64,000 nucleotides of DNA from assembly GCF_048564905.1 (NCBI RefSeq), contig NC_132992.1:25058501-25122500 (forward strand), given 5' to 3'. A program made the position numbers and the translations under genes. Numbering within the stretch: the stretch's first letter is position 1; every line of letters begins with the position of its first letter. Below the pieces are notes generated by a model. That model saw only the letters and a list, made by a program, of their open reading frames with translations. It ran no database searches and was not told the origin of the DNA. Origin of the DNA: Vicugna pacos (Eukaryota > Chordata > Mammalia > Artiodactyla > Camelidae). Of this stretch, positions 52,301 through 59,731 are shown in pieces.

Positions 52301-55300
52301 ACAATATTCGTAGGGGACTTCAATACTCCAGTCAGCAATGGATAGATCATCCAGACAGAAAATTAGCAAGGAAATGTTGGATCTGAACCATATTCTGTAA
52401 CAAATAGACTTAACAGACATACATAGAACACTCCCTTCAACAGCAGCAAAATACACATTCTTCTTGAGTGCACATGGAACACTTTCCAGGGAAGATCATA
52501 TGATAGAGCACAAAAGAAATCTCAGCAAATTTTAAGAACAGTGAAATCATACCAACTATCTTTTCTGACCACAGTGGTATGAAACTAGAAAGCAACAAAA
52601 GGAAAGCTGGGAAATCTACAAATATGTAGAAATTACTCATGCTTCTGAACAACCAAAGAAATGTGTCAAAGAAGAAATCAAAAGGGACATAAAATATCTT
52701 GAAACAAATGAAAATGGAAATACAGCATATCAAACTTATGGGATGCAGACAAAGCACTTCTGAGAGGAAAGTTTATGGTGATAATTGCATATATTAAAAA
52801 ACTAGAAAGATCTCAAATAAGTAAACTCACTTTACTTCTCACGGAACCAGAAAAAAACTAAGCCCAAAGTTAGCAGAAGGAAGGAAATAATAAAGATCAA
52901 AGGAAATAGAGACCAGGGGAAAATAGAAAGGACTGACAAAACTAAAAGCTGGTTCTTCAAGAAGATAAAATTGACAAACTTTATTCAGACCAAGAAAAAA
53001 TGAGAGAAGGCTCAAATGCATAAAATTAGAAATACGAAAAGAAGGCATTACAACTGTTACTACACAAACACATAGGGCCATACGAGACTATTACAAGTAA
53101 TTGTTGGCATATAGCCAACAAATTATAGCGCACCAAGAAGAAATAGATAAATTTCTAGAAACACACAACCTACCAAGACTGAATCAGACCAATAACAAGC
53201 AAAGACACTGAATCAGTAATCAATAACTTCCCAACACAGAAAACCCCAGGCTTCACTGGTAAATTCTACCAAACACTAAAAGAATTAACACCAGTCCTTC
53301 TTTAAGTCTTCCCCCAAATTGAGGGTATACTTCCAAACTCATTCTATGAGGGCAGCATTACCCTGATACCAAAGCTAGAAAAGGACACTACAAGAAAAGC
53401 AAACTATAGACCAACAGCACTGACGACTATCCACACAAAACTTCTCAACAGAGTATTAGCAAACAGAATTCAAGAACACATTAAAAGGTGGGAGGGTATA
53501 ACTCAAGTGGTAGAGTGAATGCTTAGAATACACAAGGTCCTGGGTTCAATCCCAATACCTCCTCTGAGAATAAATAAAACCTAATTACTTCCCCACCACC
53601 AAAAAAAAAAAAAAAAAACACATTAAAAGGATTTTATACCCCATGAAAAATGAGGTTTATCCTTAGGATATAAAGACAATTCAACATATGCAAATCAATA
53701 AATGTAATAAATGACACTGGTAATATGAAAGATAAAAATCATGTGATCATCTTCAACAGATGCAGGAAAAGCATTTGACAAAATACAGCATCCTTTCAAG
53801 ATACAAATCCTTCTCAGATTGGGTACAGAAGGAATATTCCTCAATATAATAAGGGCCATATATGGCAAGTCCATAGCTAACATTATACTCAATGGAGAAA
53901 ATGTCAAAGCTTTTCTTCCTAGATCTCTCACCCACTCTCACCACTCTTATTTAATATAGTACTGAAGTCTTAGCTAGGGCGATTAAGCAAGACAAGAAGG
54001 TAAAAAGCATCGAAGTCAGGAAAAAAGTAGCAAAACTCACTATTTGCAGATGAGTCCTATATAGAGACTAAACAAAAAACTGTCAAAACTAATACACATT
54101 TTCAGTTAAGCTGCAGGGATACAAAATCAACTTACAGAAATCAGTTGCATTTCTATACACTAAGGATAAAACTTTTGGAAAAGAAAGAAAACTGTTCCAT
54201 TCACAATAGCATCAAAAACAATACAATACTTAGGAATAAATTTAATCAAGGGAATGAAAGATTTGTACAATGAAGACTGCAAGACTGCAGAAAGAAATCA
54301 AAGACAACGAACAAACGAAAAGACGTCCTGTGTTCATGGATCAAAAGAACTAATTCTGTTAAAATGTCCATATTACCCAAAGTCATCTATAGATTCAGTG
54401 CAATCCTCATCAAAATACTAATGGAATTCTTTACAGTAGTAGGAAAAAAAAATCCTAAAATTTGTAAGGAACCACAAAAGACCCTGACTAGCCAAAGTAA
54501 TCCTGATGCAGAAGAACAAAGCAGGAGGCACACTTCCTAATTTCAAATCATACACAAAGCTATAGTAACAAAAACAGCATGGTACTGGCACAAAAACAGA
54601 CCAATGGAACAGAAAAGAGCCCAGAATTTAACCCTGCACGTATGGCCAGCTATTCAACAGGGGAGCCAAGTGCACCCAAGGCAGAAAGGCTGGTCTCTTC
54701 ACAAATGGTGTGGGGAAAATGGATAAGCACATGCAGAGCAATGAAATCTGGCCCCATCTCACACCACTCATAAAAATCAACTCAAATGGATCAAAGAGTT
54801 AAACACGAGACCTGATACTATACACCTCCTAGAAGAAAACTTAGCGGAGAAGCTCCTTGTCATTAGTCTTTGTCAATATATTTTTGGTATGACACCAAAA
54901 GCACAAACAACAAAAGCAAAAATCAACAAATGGGACTACATTAACTAAAAAGCCTTTGCACAGCAAAGGAAACCATCAACAAAGCAAAAAGGCAGCCTAC
55001 TGAATGGGAGAAAATATTTGCAAATTATTTATCCAATAAGGAGTTAATATTTAAAATATATAAAGAACTCATACAACTCAATAACAAAAAAACTGATAAA
55101 AAAATAACTAAACAGACATTTTTTCTGAAGAAAACATACAAGTGCCCAAGAAGTACATGAAAAGACGCTCAACATCACTAATTATCAGAAAAATGCAAAT
55201 CAAAACCACGATGAGATATCTTAACACCTGTCAGAATGGCTGTCTTTGAGAAGACAGGTAATCACAAGTGCTGGTGAGGATGCACAGAAAAGAGAATGCT

Positions 55301-56660
55301 CGTGCCCTGCTGATGGAGATGAAAACTGGAGCAGCCACTATGGAAAACGGTATTGAGGTTCCTCAAAAAAATTAAAAATAGAATATGATCCAGCAAGTTG
55401 ACTTAAGTATTTATCTTAAGAAAATGAAAACACTTAACTCAAAAAGATACATACACACTCATGTTCATTGCAGCATTATTTCCAATAGACAAGATACAGA
55501 AGCAACCTAAGTGTCCAAGGATAGATGAATGGATGAAAAAAGCAAATGTGATACATACATACAATGGAGTATTACTCAGCCATGAGAAAGACCTTGAGGA
55601 CATTATGCTAAGTGAGACAAGTCAGACAGAAAAAGACAAGTACTATATAATATATGAAATTTTTAAATGCCAGACTTTAAAGAACAGAAAATAAAATGGT
55701 GGTTACCAGGGGATGAGGAGGTGGGGGAACAGGAAAGATGTTTAAGGGTACAAATTTATGAGTGGTAAAATAAATAAGCCCCAAAGATATAATGCACAGT
55801 ACAGTGAATACAGACAATATTAAAATCATCAAGCTTGCTAAGAGACTAGAACTTATTCCAGCTACTACAAAGAAAGGAGGTGCTAATTATCACTATAACT
55901 GCAATCACATAGTGTATCAAATTAATGTGTATACCTTAAATTTACACAATATTATGTCAAATATATTTCAATTAAAAAAGACGGGAAATCAACAGCTGTC
56001 TGTAACTAAATCACTGCAAATTACATAACTAAATTCCAGTTTAAGGGGATAAGATAAAATTCTTACCTTGATCAAGCATCCATCAGTTTTCAATGGTTCT
56101 TGGGAGAAAATATGTAATATATAATACATACAATAGCTCACATGAACTATTATGAACTATAATGTCACTTTATTACAGTTCTCGTACGTCAGACCTGACC
56201 AGACTCTTATTTCTGCCAAGTTTGGGTCTGTTATACAACACTCAAAGATTTTTCTCCTTATCCACCTATTGATTGCCCAGGAATGGTTTACTCTGCAAGC
56301 CACTCACATCTTTGATATAATAACAAAACTAACTGCTGTTTACACATGCTTATTTGATATTTAACGTGTTATCTTCTATTCAGGGCAAAATAACTGCCTT
56401 GAAAATAATTTTTAATTCTCAGCCACAGTGAATAGATGCCAATCAAGTGTAGTATTCCCAATATTATAACTGATTTGCCATTCATTGCTGCTTTATTAAC
56501 ATACTTCATTCTCTTTTCCTTTTAGGAAATAAATACCCTGAAAGCAGATAATAATGCTTTAAAGATCCAACTGAAATATGCACAGAAGAAGATAGAAACC
56601 CTCCAGCTTGCAAGAAGCAATCATGTCTTGGCTCAGATGGAACAGGGTGACTGTTCTTAG
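22039..56660 (+). CDS. RASGRP1: RASGRP1, exons 3-17 joined: Ras guanyl-releasing protein 1 (N-terminus off window)
   Basis: RasGRP1 is a Ras GDP/GTP exchange factor recruited to membranes by diacylglycerol downstream of T-cell, B-cell and other phospholipase C-coupled receptors, and it feeds the RAF-MEK-ERK pathway. Fifteen exons in the window (22039-22144, 30311-30373, 31315-31446, 33369-33522, 36521-36694, 37693-37809, 40020-40295, 41762-41842, 43155-43259, 44055-44164, 44913-45057, 45762-45798, 46525-46677, 47340-47725, 56526-56660) total 2174 nt. They stay in one frame to a TAG stop and give 724 residues, which I number 74-797 against a remembered human length of 797. Visible parts are the REM domain remainder, the CDC25 domain (about 205-436), EF-hand loops at 483-494 and 510-521, the C1 domain (about 542-591), a Ser/Pro-rich linker and a C-terminal coiled coil. 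Every intron is GT-AG except the first complete one, which is AT-AC. Paralogues RASGRP2-4 are less likely because the C-terminal leucine zipper ending in QMEQGDCS is specific to RASGRP1 as I recall it. Confidence 0.97.
22145..22153 (+). promoter_or_regulatory. U12-type 5' splice site (ATATCCTTT)
   Basis: All nine bases agree with the consensus donor of AT-AC introns, which is recognised by U11 and then by U6atac snRNA. It lies immediately after the last coding base of exon 3. Confidence 0.93.
22283..22320 (+). repeat. (TG)n microsatellite near the minor-class donor
   Basis: About 18 TG units followed by a short (TA)n run (22326-22335). It starts 138 bases inside the AT-AC intron. TG/UG repeats in introns can bind TDP-43 or CELF proteins and influence splicing. 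Confidence 0.95.
23480..24290 (+). repeat. L2 (CR1-clade LINE) relic, sense
   Basis: TCTGATGTCACCAGTGACCT, GTTGATGACTTTCAAGTCTA (from the YADD catalytic region) and GCTCAAAACTTAACTCATTA, then CAGAGCCATCACCCAGTCTC follow the L2 RT order. Decayed. Confidence 0.5.
24291..25614 (+). other. RASGRP1: AT-AC intron stretch without recognised features
   Basis: No exon recognised. GC-rich part at 24750-24950 gives overlapping open frames on both strands that have no recognisable domain. Confidence 0.45.
26960..27180. other. unassigned insert within the antisense L1
   Basis: About 220 bases that do not look like L1 lie between collinear L1 parts. Composition is AT-rich (TTTATATAATAGGTACCATT). It could be a fragment of another repeat or an L1 rearrangement. 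Not identified. Confidence 0.35.
28575..28700 (-). mobile_element. camelid SINE (Vic-1 type), antisense
   Basis: On the plus strand the element reads (TTG)n, GGGGGAGTAATTAGGTTTAT, then GGGGGATTGAACCCAGGGAT (reverse B box) and TACCACTGAGCTGTGTCCTC (reverse A box). It lies within the antisense L1 and so is younger than it. Confidence 0.85.
28808..28855 (+). repeat. perfect 24-bp tandem duplication
   Basis: The unit at 28808-28831 (starting GACTTTTGCATAT) is repeated without change at 28832-28855 inside the L1. This is a local duplication that postdates the L1. Confidence 0.95.
29318..29456 (-). mobile_element. camelid SINE (Vic-1 type), antisense
   Basis: A T-rich start (reverse poly(A)), GGGGGAGGTAATCAGGTTTG, a (TTTG)n run, GGGGATTGAACCCAGGACCT (reverse B box) and TGAGCTGTATCCTCCCCCTC. 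The flanks share TCTTTTCTTT, a probable target-site duplication. Well preserved. Confidence 0.88.
30291..30310 (+). promoter_or_regulatory. U12-type branch site and AC acceptor
   Basis: TCCCTTAAC at 30291-30299 matches the U12 branch consensus TTCCTTAAC at eight of nine positions. The CTTAAC core that pairs with U12 snRNA is intact. The intron ends AC at 30309-30310, followed at once by the exon bases ATATAAGG. Confidence 0.9.
30311..30373 (+). CDS. RASGRP1: RASGRP1 exon 4 (63 nt, REM domain)
   Basis: This short exon encodes [20 protein letters not shown], human numbering 110-129, with split codons at both ends (Leu109 and Arg130). It continues the REM domain. The upstream acceptor is the AC of the minor-class intron, and the downstream donor is AG|GTAACG. 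The length is a multiple of three, so skipping it would remove 21 residues without a frameshift. It is easily missed by gene finders because it lacks an AG acceptor. Confidence 0.93.
30374..31314 (+). other. RASGRP1: RASGRP1 intron 4
   Basis: A 941-bp GT-AG intron with a poly(A) run near 30875-30890. No repeat identified with confidence. Confidence 0.8.
31315..31446 (+). CDS. RASGRP1: RASGRP1 exon 5 (end of REM region)
   Basis: Acceptor CACCTTGTAG, donor AAAT|GTGAGT. The exon encodes residues 130-174: [17 protein letters not shown], then a helix with [20 protein letters not shown], then DTTQ. The Trp/Phe-rich YWITEFW stretch is the REM helix that contacts the CDC25 domain in Sos-like exchangers. 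The length (132 nt) and both split codons fit the neighbouring exons exactly. Confidence 0.95.
31447..33368 (+). other. RASGRP1: RASGRP1 intron 5
   Basis: A 1.9-kb GT-AG intron. An antisense MIR fragment lies at about 32090-32200 (GGGAAACTGAGGCTTAGCAC, GGGTCACACAGCTGGTTAAG). Nothing else recognised. Confidence 0.75.
32090..32200 (-). repeat. MIR SINE fragment, antisense
   Basis: GGGAAACTGAGGCTTAGCAC followed by GGGTCACACAGCTGGTTAAG is the reverse complement of the MIR centre. Confidence 0.5.
33369..33522 (+). CDS. RASGRP1: RASGRP1 exon 6 (REM-CDC25 linker, Thr184)
   Basis: Acceptor ATCCGCAAAAG, donor TCG|GTATGG. The exon encodes residues 174-225. The segment [20 protein letters not shown] contains the threonine (codon ACT at 33397-33399) that becomes residue 184. 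Thr184 is the site reported to be phosphorylated by protein kinase C to raise RasGRP1 activity. Its basic context (RKLTQR) is kept here. After it come [20 protein letters not shown] and EFKSFRRIS, the start of the CDC25 domain. Reading on past the donor gives a 135-residue open frame that is an artefact of intron read-through. Confidence 0.96.
33523..36520 (+). other. RASGRP1: RASGRP1 intron 6
   Basis: A 3.0-kb GT-AG intron. It holds an antisense MIR fragment (about 36010-36130) and an 11-bp perfect inverted repeat (35788-35798 and 35881-35891). The 163-codon open frame at 35456-35947 has no recognisable domain and is treated as chance. Confidence 0.7.
36010..36130 (-). repeat. MIR SINE fragment, antisense
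   Basis: GTAGCACTTTGAAAACTTAA, TATTAACAATTCCATGTCCC and TTATCCTGCCATTTTTAAGT follow the reverse MIR order. Confidence 0.4.
36521..36694 (+). CDS. RASGRP1: RASGRP1 exon 7 (CDC25 catalytic domain)
   Basis: Acceptor TTTTTCCCCAG, donor CAG|GTGAGT, phase 0 at both ends. It encodes 58 residues (226-283) from [20 protein letters not shown] to [14 protein letters not shown]. In this family the CDC25 domain opens the nucleotide pocket of Ras. The [13 protein letters not shown] helix and the FIKFIQVAQ helix are recognisable conserved core segments. Confidence 0.97.
36695..37692 (+). other. RASGRP1: RASGRP1 intron 7
   Basis: A 998-bp GT-AG intron. No repeat or gene recognised. Confidence 0.75.
37693..37809 (+). 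CDS. RASGRP1: RASGRP1 exon 8 (CDC25 catalytic domain)
   Basis: Acceptor TGTGTCACAG, donor AAG|GTCAGT, phase 0 at both ends. It encodes 39 residues (284-322): [39 protein letters not shown]. The [12 protein letters not shown]...SSISRLK segment is the strongly conserved core of CDC25-type exchangers. Confidence 0.97.
37810..40019 (+). other. RASGRP1: RASGRP1 intron 8
   Basis: A 2.2-kb GT-AG intron. No repeat identified with confidence. The open frames on both strands lack any recognisable domain. Confidence 0.7.
40020..40295 (+). CDS. RASGRP1: RASGRP1 exon 9 (CDC25 catalytic hairpin)
   Basis: Acceptor GCTTTGTAG, donor ACG|GTAAGG, phase 0 at both ends; 92 residues (323-414). It holds the [12 protein letters not shown] and [20 protein letters not shown] motifs. 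In CDC25 domains this region includes the helical hairpin that displaces switch 1 of Ras. Two residues differ from the human sequence as I remember it: Cys334 (human Ser) and His349 (human Asp, in GECTDFKIP). A long shadow frame on the opposite strand (39927-40358) is not a gene. Confidence 0.97.
40305..40545 (-). repeat. MIR SINE, antisense, next to exon 9 donor
   Basis: AAGCACTTTCTGTGTGCCAG, CACCTCCATTTTATGGATGG, GGAAACTGAGGCACAAAGAC and CAGAACCAGGTGGTGGGACA are the reverse MIR order. It begins about ten bases after the exon 9 donor. Confidence 0.65.
40546..41761 (+). other. RASGRP1: RASGRP1 intron 9, remainder
   Basis: AT-rich intronic sequence without a recognised feature other than the MIR at its start. 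Confidence 0.7.
41762..41842 (+). CDS. RASGRP1: RASGRP1 exon 10 (end of CDC25 domain)
   Basis: Acceptor TTGATCTGCAG, donor CCC|GTGAGT, phase 0. It encodes 27 residues (415-441), [20 protein letters not shown] followed by PRNHKAP. This is the last helix of the exchange domain and the start of the proline-rich linker to the EF hands. It is too short (81 nt) to appear as an open frame by length alone and was found by homology. Confidence 0.96.
41843..43154 (+). other. RASGRP1: RASGRP1 intron 10
   Basis: A 1.3-kb GT-AG intron, nothing recognised. The open frame at 42326-42670 is not supported. Confidence 0.75.
43155..43259 (+). CDS. RASGRP1: RASGRP1 exon 11 (CDC25 to EF-hand linker)
   Basis: Acceptor TTTCATTTTAG, donor GAC|GTAAGT, phase 0. 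It encodes 35 residues (442-476), [20 protein letters not shown] then [15 protein letters not shown]. The [12 protein letters not shown] linker lies near the Ras-binding face in the autoinhibited structure as described for the family. The last residues start the first EF-hand helix. Confidence 0.96.
43260..44054 (+). other. RASGRP1: RASGRP1 intron 11
   Basis: A 795-bp GT-AG intron. A 10-base G run lies at 43788-43797. Nothing else recognised. Confidence 0.8.
44055..44164 (+). CDS. RASGRP1: RASGRP1 exon 12 (EF hand 1)
   Basis: Acceptor TTTTTTCAG, donor AG|GTGAGG. It encodes residues 477-512 plus two bases of Arg513. The canonical calcium-binding loop [12 protein letters not shown] (483-494) has acidic or amide side chains at positions 1, 3, 5 and 12 and Gly at position 6. 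The exon ends inside the second loop (DKD...). EF1 is the functional calcium-sensing hand in RasGRP1 and helps release autoinhibition. Confidence 0.97.
44165..44912 (+). other. RASGRP1: RASGRP1 intron 12
   Basis: A 748-bp GT-AG intron that splits the second EF-hand loop. Nothing recognised. Confidence 0.8.
44913..45057 (+). CDS. RASGRP1: RASGRP1 exon 13 (EF hand 2 and start of C1)
   Basis: Acceptor GTGCTGGCAG, donor TTT|GTAAGT. It encodes residues 513-561. The second EF loop, [12 protein letters not shown] (510-521), is completed here. The C1 domain starts at [20 protein letters not shown], whose His542 and CxxC pair are zinc ligands. Residues before the C1 ([14 protein letters not shown]) differ from the remembered human sequence at two places (Tyr to Cys533 and Pro to Ser541). 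Confidence 0.97.
45058..46524 (+). other. RASGRP1: RASGRP1 introns 13 and 14 around the 37-nt exon
   Basis: Introns of 704 and 726 bp flank the microexon at 45762-45798. No repeat recognised with confidence. Confidence 0.75.
45762..45798 (+). CDS. RASGRP1: RASGRP1 exon 14, 37-nt microexon inside the C1 domain
   Basis: Acceptor TTTGTCTCACAG, donor AAAG|GTAAGG. It encodes only [12 protein letters not shown] (562-573) plus one base of Asp574. It supplies the hydrophobic loop and the third cysteine of the zinc-binding, diacylglycerol-binding C1 domain. Its length is not a multiple of three, so skipping it would both break the C1 fold and shift the frame. Confidence 0.96.
46525..46677 (+). CDS. 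RASGRP1: RASGRP1 exon 15 (end of C1 domain)
   Basis: Acceptor CTTGTCCACAG, donor CATG|GTAAGA. It encodes residues 574-624 and one base of Ala625. [18 protein letters not shown] gives the remaining zinc ligands (C..C, H..C, C) of the C1 domain, followed by the basic KKRAKN segment and a Ser/Thr-rich linker ending VKDLLH. The open frame that surrounds it (46410-46916) is intron read-through on both sides. Confidence 0.97.
46678..47339 (+). other. RASGRP1: RASGRP1 intron 15
   Basis: A 662-bp GT-AG intron. The frame of exon 15 stays open for some distance into it, but this has no independent support as coding. Confidence 0.8.
47340..47725 (+). CDS. RASGRP1: RASGRP1 exon 16 (Ser/Pro-rich linker, start of tail helix)
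   Basis: Acceptor GTCTTCTACAG, donor CAG|GTACCT; 386 nt, the largest coding exon here, residues 625-753. It contains [20 protein letters not shown], the [15 protein letters not shown] segment, a run of Ser-Pro and Thr-Ser motifs ([20 protein letters not shown]) and a basic stretch ([12 protein letters not shown]) that leads into the C-terminal membrane-targeting helix. An AATAAA occurs at 47651-47656 inside the coding sequence but has no sign of being used. If the following intron were kept, the frame would run 20 more codons to a TGA at 47786-47788. Confidence 0.97.
47726..50599 (+). other. RASGRP1: RASGRP1 intron 16, left part
   Basis: AT-rich intron of unique-looking sequence. No exon or repeat recognised. 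The minus-strand frame of 150 codons at 49916-50368 has no recognisable domain. Confidence 0.6.
53475..53488 (+). repeat. target-site duplication, left copy
   Basis: AACACATTAAAAGG, identical to 53617-53630, flanks the SINE on the left. Its perfect match suggests a fairly recent insertion. The boundary between the A tail and the right copy is uncertain by two bases. Confidence 0.9.
53489..53618 (+). mobile_element. camelid SINE (Vic-1 type) with target-site duplication
   Basis: TGGGAGGGTATAACTCAAGT begins the tRNA-like head (A-box region), GTCCTGGGTTCAATCCCAAT holds the B box, and the tail is CTAATTACTTCCCCACCACC plus an 18-base A run. A 14-base direct repeat, AACACATTAAAAGG, occurs at 53475-53488 and at 53617-53630 around it. 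The host sequence is the L1 ORF2 described separately. Confidence 0.93.
55986..56525 (+). other. RASGRP1: RASGRP1 intron 16, right part
   Basis: AT-rich, repeat-poor sequence up to the polypyrimidine tract and AG of exon 17. Nothing recognised. Confidence 0.7.
56526..56660 (+). CDS. RASGRP1: RASGRP1 exon 17 (coiled-coil C-terminus and stop)
   Basis: Acceptor CTTTTCCTTTTAG. It encodes the last 44 residues (754-797): [44 protein letters not shown], then TAG at 56658-56660. The heptad spacing of Ile, Leu and Ala forms the leucine-zipper coiled coil that dimerises RasGRP1 and takes part in autoinhibition and plasma-membrane targeting. Confidence 0.97.
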   Translation, partial: EINTLKADNNALKIQLKYAQKKIETLQLARSNHVLAQMEQGDCS

Positions 56661-57040
56661 CTCCGAAGCCCAAGCAGCACAACCTGTAGATGAGGACACT
56701 GGAGATCTCATTTCCTAAACCTGTTAGCACAGAGACCAGGGGGACCTTAGATTGGCTTTAAAAAGGGTACTTTTAAAGAAGAAAGGTGGTTACTCATTTT
56801 TTTACCTTAAAGATTCCTACTGTGCGGTATTGTTTTCTCTTCCAATCAGTTGAATCAAAGGGGAGGAAACCTGAAGAATGCAGAACTTTTGCCATTCATA
56901 CCACAAACTTTTTTTCCTCCCTAGGACTAGTATCAAAAGCATGATAAAAACATGACTATAGTTTTCTGACTGGGAAGCGTCTTCTATGTGGCCTGCCTGG
57001 CTGCTGCTTCCTTAGAACTAAAATCCCTGGAAAATGAATT

Positions 57041-57060
57041 TCCTTCCTTCCTTCCTTCCT
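57041..57060 (+). repeat. (TTCC)n microsatellite in the 3' UTR
   Basis: About five TTCC units in the RASGRP1 3' UTR. Confidence 0.85.
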
Positions 57061-57370
57061 GTTTTTTGTGAACTTGGCATTTACTTTGTTCCATCCAAAG
57101 CTTGCTTATAATGGAAAAATACCCACATTCCAAAAGTAGAACTGCTTCCTGTATATTTCAGCAGTCTTTACAAATCTGGTTCCCACTTCACTACCTCAGA
57201 TCTAAACAGTATGCCTTTTCTCCTCCTCCCTCACTACGTTCATACACACGAGGGCATCTAACTAGAGGTGAACTTCTAGAGATGTAGCCACAAATTGGGG
57301 GGGGGGCAGTTAAACATCATCCAATTAAAACTCAATAGTTTTAATCTCACAGTCATAAACTAAGTAACCA

Positions 57371-57376
57371 AATAAA
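57371..57376 (+). terminator. possible proximal poly(A) signal AATAAA
   Basis: A canonical hexamer 710 bases after the RASGRP1 stop. The following 30 bases (TAGCTAGAAATGTGGC...) are only weakly GU-rich. Use would give a short 3' UTR without the Pumilio-type sites. Confidence 0.35.
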
Positions 57377-57643
57377 ATAGCTAGAAATGTGGCTATTACT
57401 ATCTCATACATGGCTGGCTAATTAGCTAAAAAGTAAAAGGAATGCAAACATACTTGTCCCTTTGATGTACAAGTGGACAGAATTAAGAATTTATGGCTTT
57501 TTAAAAAGTTTAACTCTCACATACCATCCTTATGTTTTTTGAAGTAACTATTTTTGAACTGAATTTGTGCTACTGTACTGTCTTCACTATTAATACTATT
57601 TAGAAATAAGCTAATTGGATCAGTCTTCAATAATAGCTGACAG

Positions 57644-57659
57644 TGTACATATGTATATA
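57644..57659 (+). promoter_or_regulatory. two adjacent Pumilio-type elements in the RASGRP1 3' UTR
   Basis: TGTACATA at 57644-57651 and TGTATATA at 57652-57659 both fit the TGTANATA Pumilio-binding consensus and abut with no spacer. Pumilio proteins usually lower mRNA stability and translation. That these sites are used in this transcript is inference. Confidence 0.45.
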
Positions 57660-59725
57660 TTATTTATATACAATATCAGACATGCATGTGGCTTGGAATT
57701 CTGTTTCCTCCTTCCTAAGTGTGGAAGCAAATTAAAGCGGCTTTTGGTCACATACACAAATTTGCAAAGTTAAGTAATGGTACAAGATGAAGAAATTGCT
57801 CACAATGTTAATTGTATTGTTTGGCAAACTCACAACTATGAGTTTTCTATTAATGAAGGTTAATGATAAATGGGCTTTTTTTTAATTATCTGGGCAACTA
57901 TTTACAAACTTCCTTGTCAGATTCTTTTTCTCTCTAAAAAAAAAAAAAAATTCCATATGATCATTTTCTTTTCAGGGGAACTTACCTTCCAAGCTTGAAA
58001 ACCCTGATACCAAGCTGACTTAAAATTCAAACACAGATTGACCAACTGCCAAGAATATAATCTCAACAACTAAAAGTTCCAAACCTAAAGCCAACACCAA
58101 GTCTTAATCAGAAGCAAATTGTATATACAAATAATAGCTTCCTTGGAGGATTCAGACCATTTAGGAAGTTTCTTTGATGAAAGACCAGCTCCCATTTGCA
58201 GAACTCCTTGTACTGAGCTTTAATGAGAAAACCAGTGACTAGCTTTCAGTTAGTGTTTTAAAGAATCACTTTATACAGACATTTATCCTTTTCTAAACCA
58301 AACTCAAAAATCCCCACGGCAGGGCTGCTTAGGCCACCACCTGGCATACAGCCTTATAGGAAGTACTTTCTACTTACCGTATGTGGAACAAACATGAATT
58401 TATAATAATCTTTAAAATTCATATTCGTCACCTCTCCTTGTCCTCTGCCATACATGAACAGTGGTACAGATCAATGTCGTTAAGCATAGTTATGTAACCC
58501 AATTAAATTCTTTTCATTCTTCTTACCCTCCAAAATACAGAGCCCAGGTTCATTTCTGTATAAGTAACTTGTAATCTGTAGGAATTAGAAAAGTCACAGT
58601 ACCCTTAGTTAGCCTAATTAATATGGCCAGAAGGTCTCAAGCATTTCAGAATTTATCCCTGAAATGGATACGAAGCAATAGTTTCAGCACAGGTTTTTAC
58701 AGTCTAGCAGGGATCAAAGCAGCATAATGTATAAATTAACATTGTTTGCTCTGAGCTACTTGGGATTAGTGAAATCTACAGAAATAATCTGAAACCAATT
58801 TTTGGTTTGTCAAGCCCAGGATACAAACTTGTGTGGCTTCTACTGACTTGAAATAAGTTTGGACACACTTATCTGCCAAAACAAGGACAAATCTTGTTTT
58901 GTTAACAGCAATGTCACTTCTCATTTTCTTTGGTAATTCATTTGCAGTTTTACCGGTCATTTGTGAATTTCTGTTTAAGGATGTATAATGTAAAAGAACT
59001 GCAAGGAAAAAACAAATGTACAGATTGTAAAGGTGTTTTTTTTTATACTAAATGTAAGTTTTCATTGTGTAATATTTATATGATAAAAGACATCAGAATC
59101 CCCACAACATAGGTGTCTTGTTTCTTCTAGTTCATGAATATGTAGAAGCTTTACCTGAATTTTTACTATAGTTGACAGCTAAGAACACTCCCTAATTCTC
59201 TTAACCAGAATTTTCCTGAAAGGAAAAGCAAAGCAACTAGTTAGTCAGTGTACATTTTTATCTTTTTATAACATGAAGTAGAAGTACAGAAATATTCAGC
59301 CTTTTCCCATCTTACTACATAATGACGTACAGTGATCCCCAAATATTGTCTATAAATACTTAACACTGAAGGAGGTAAATGTGAGGTGGTCATTTTTCTG
59401 TGGCTTTCATCTTTAATTCCACAGTTCTAAGACAACTGGCAAGTAAAGAGAAACTCTGAAGCTGTGCGTGGAAGTGGTAGAGGATGGTTGAATCCAAAGT
59501 ACAGAGCACCCAGAGCAATTCATTTGTGCTCATGATTATCTAGTCACACAGTGTTTAGAGACAGCCATGATTTTTCCTTAATCCCCAGCCAGCTTCTGTT
59601 TAACTAGATCAATTTTGGGGAGGGGGAGGATTTTAATCATTCATATTCCACCGTGGAATGCATTCTGGTACACTTGGATGTGGTGTATTTATCATTTTGG
59701 CATTTCATAATACTTCATACAAAAT

Positions 59726-59731
59726 AATAAA
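59726..59731 (+). terminator. possible distal poly(A) signal AATAAA of RASGRP1
   Basis: A canonical hexamer in AATAATAAAGTCAC, about 3.07 kb after the stop. It would end the mRNA near 59750. GATAAA at 59082-59087 is the alternative. Confidence 0.4.

Larger units (their letters stand above)
50600..55985 (+). repeat. 5.4-kb sense L1 in the last RASGRP1 intron
   Basis: A nearly full-length, decayed L1 in the same orientation as the gene. An ORF1-type segment is at 50610-50972 (open for 120 codons, ending in a coiled-coil-like [20 protein letters not shown] stretch). Then come inter-ORF sequence (AACTGCCAACCAAGAATACT near 51340) and ORF2 from about 51900, whose motifs run to GAACTATAGGGAC-type 3' UTR-like sequence near 55690 and an A-rich end near 55975. 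ORF2 is broken in many places. A younger SINE sits at 53489-53618. Confidence 0.88.
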
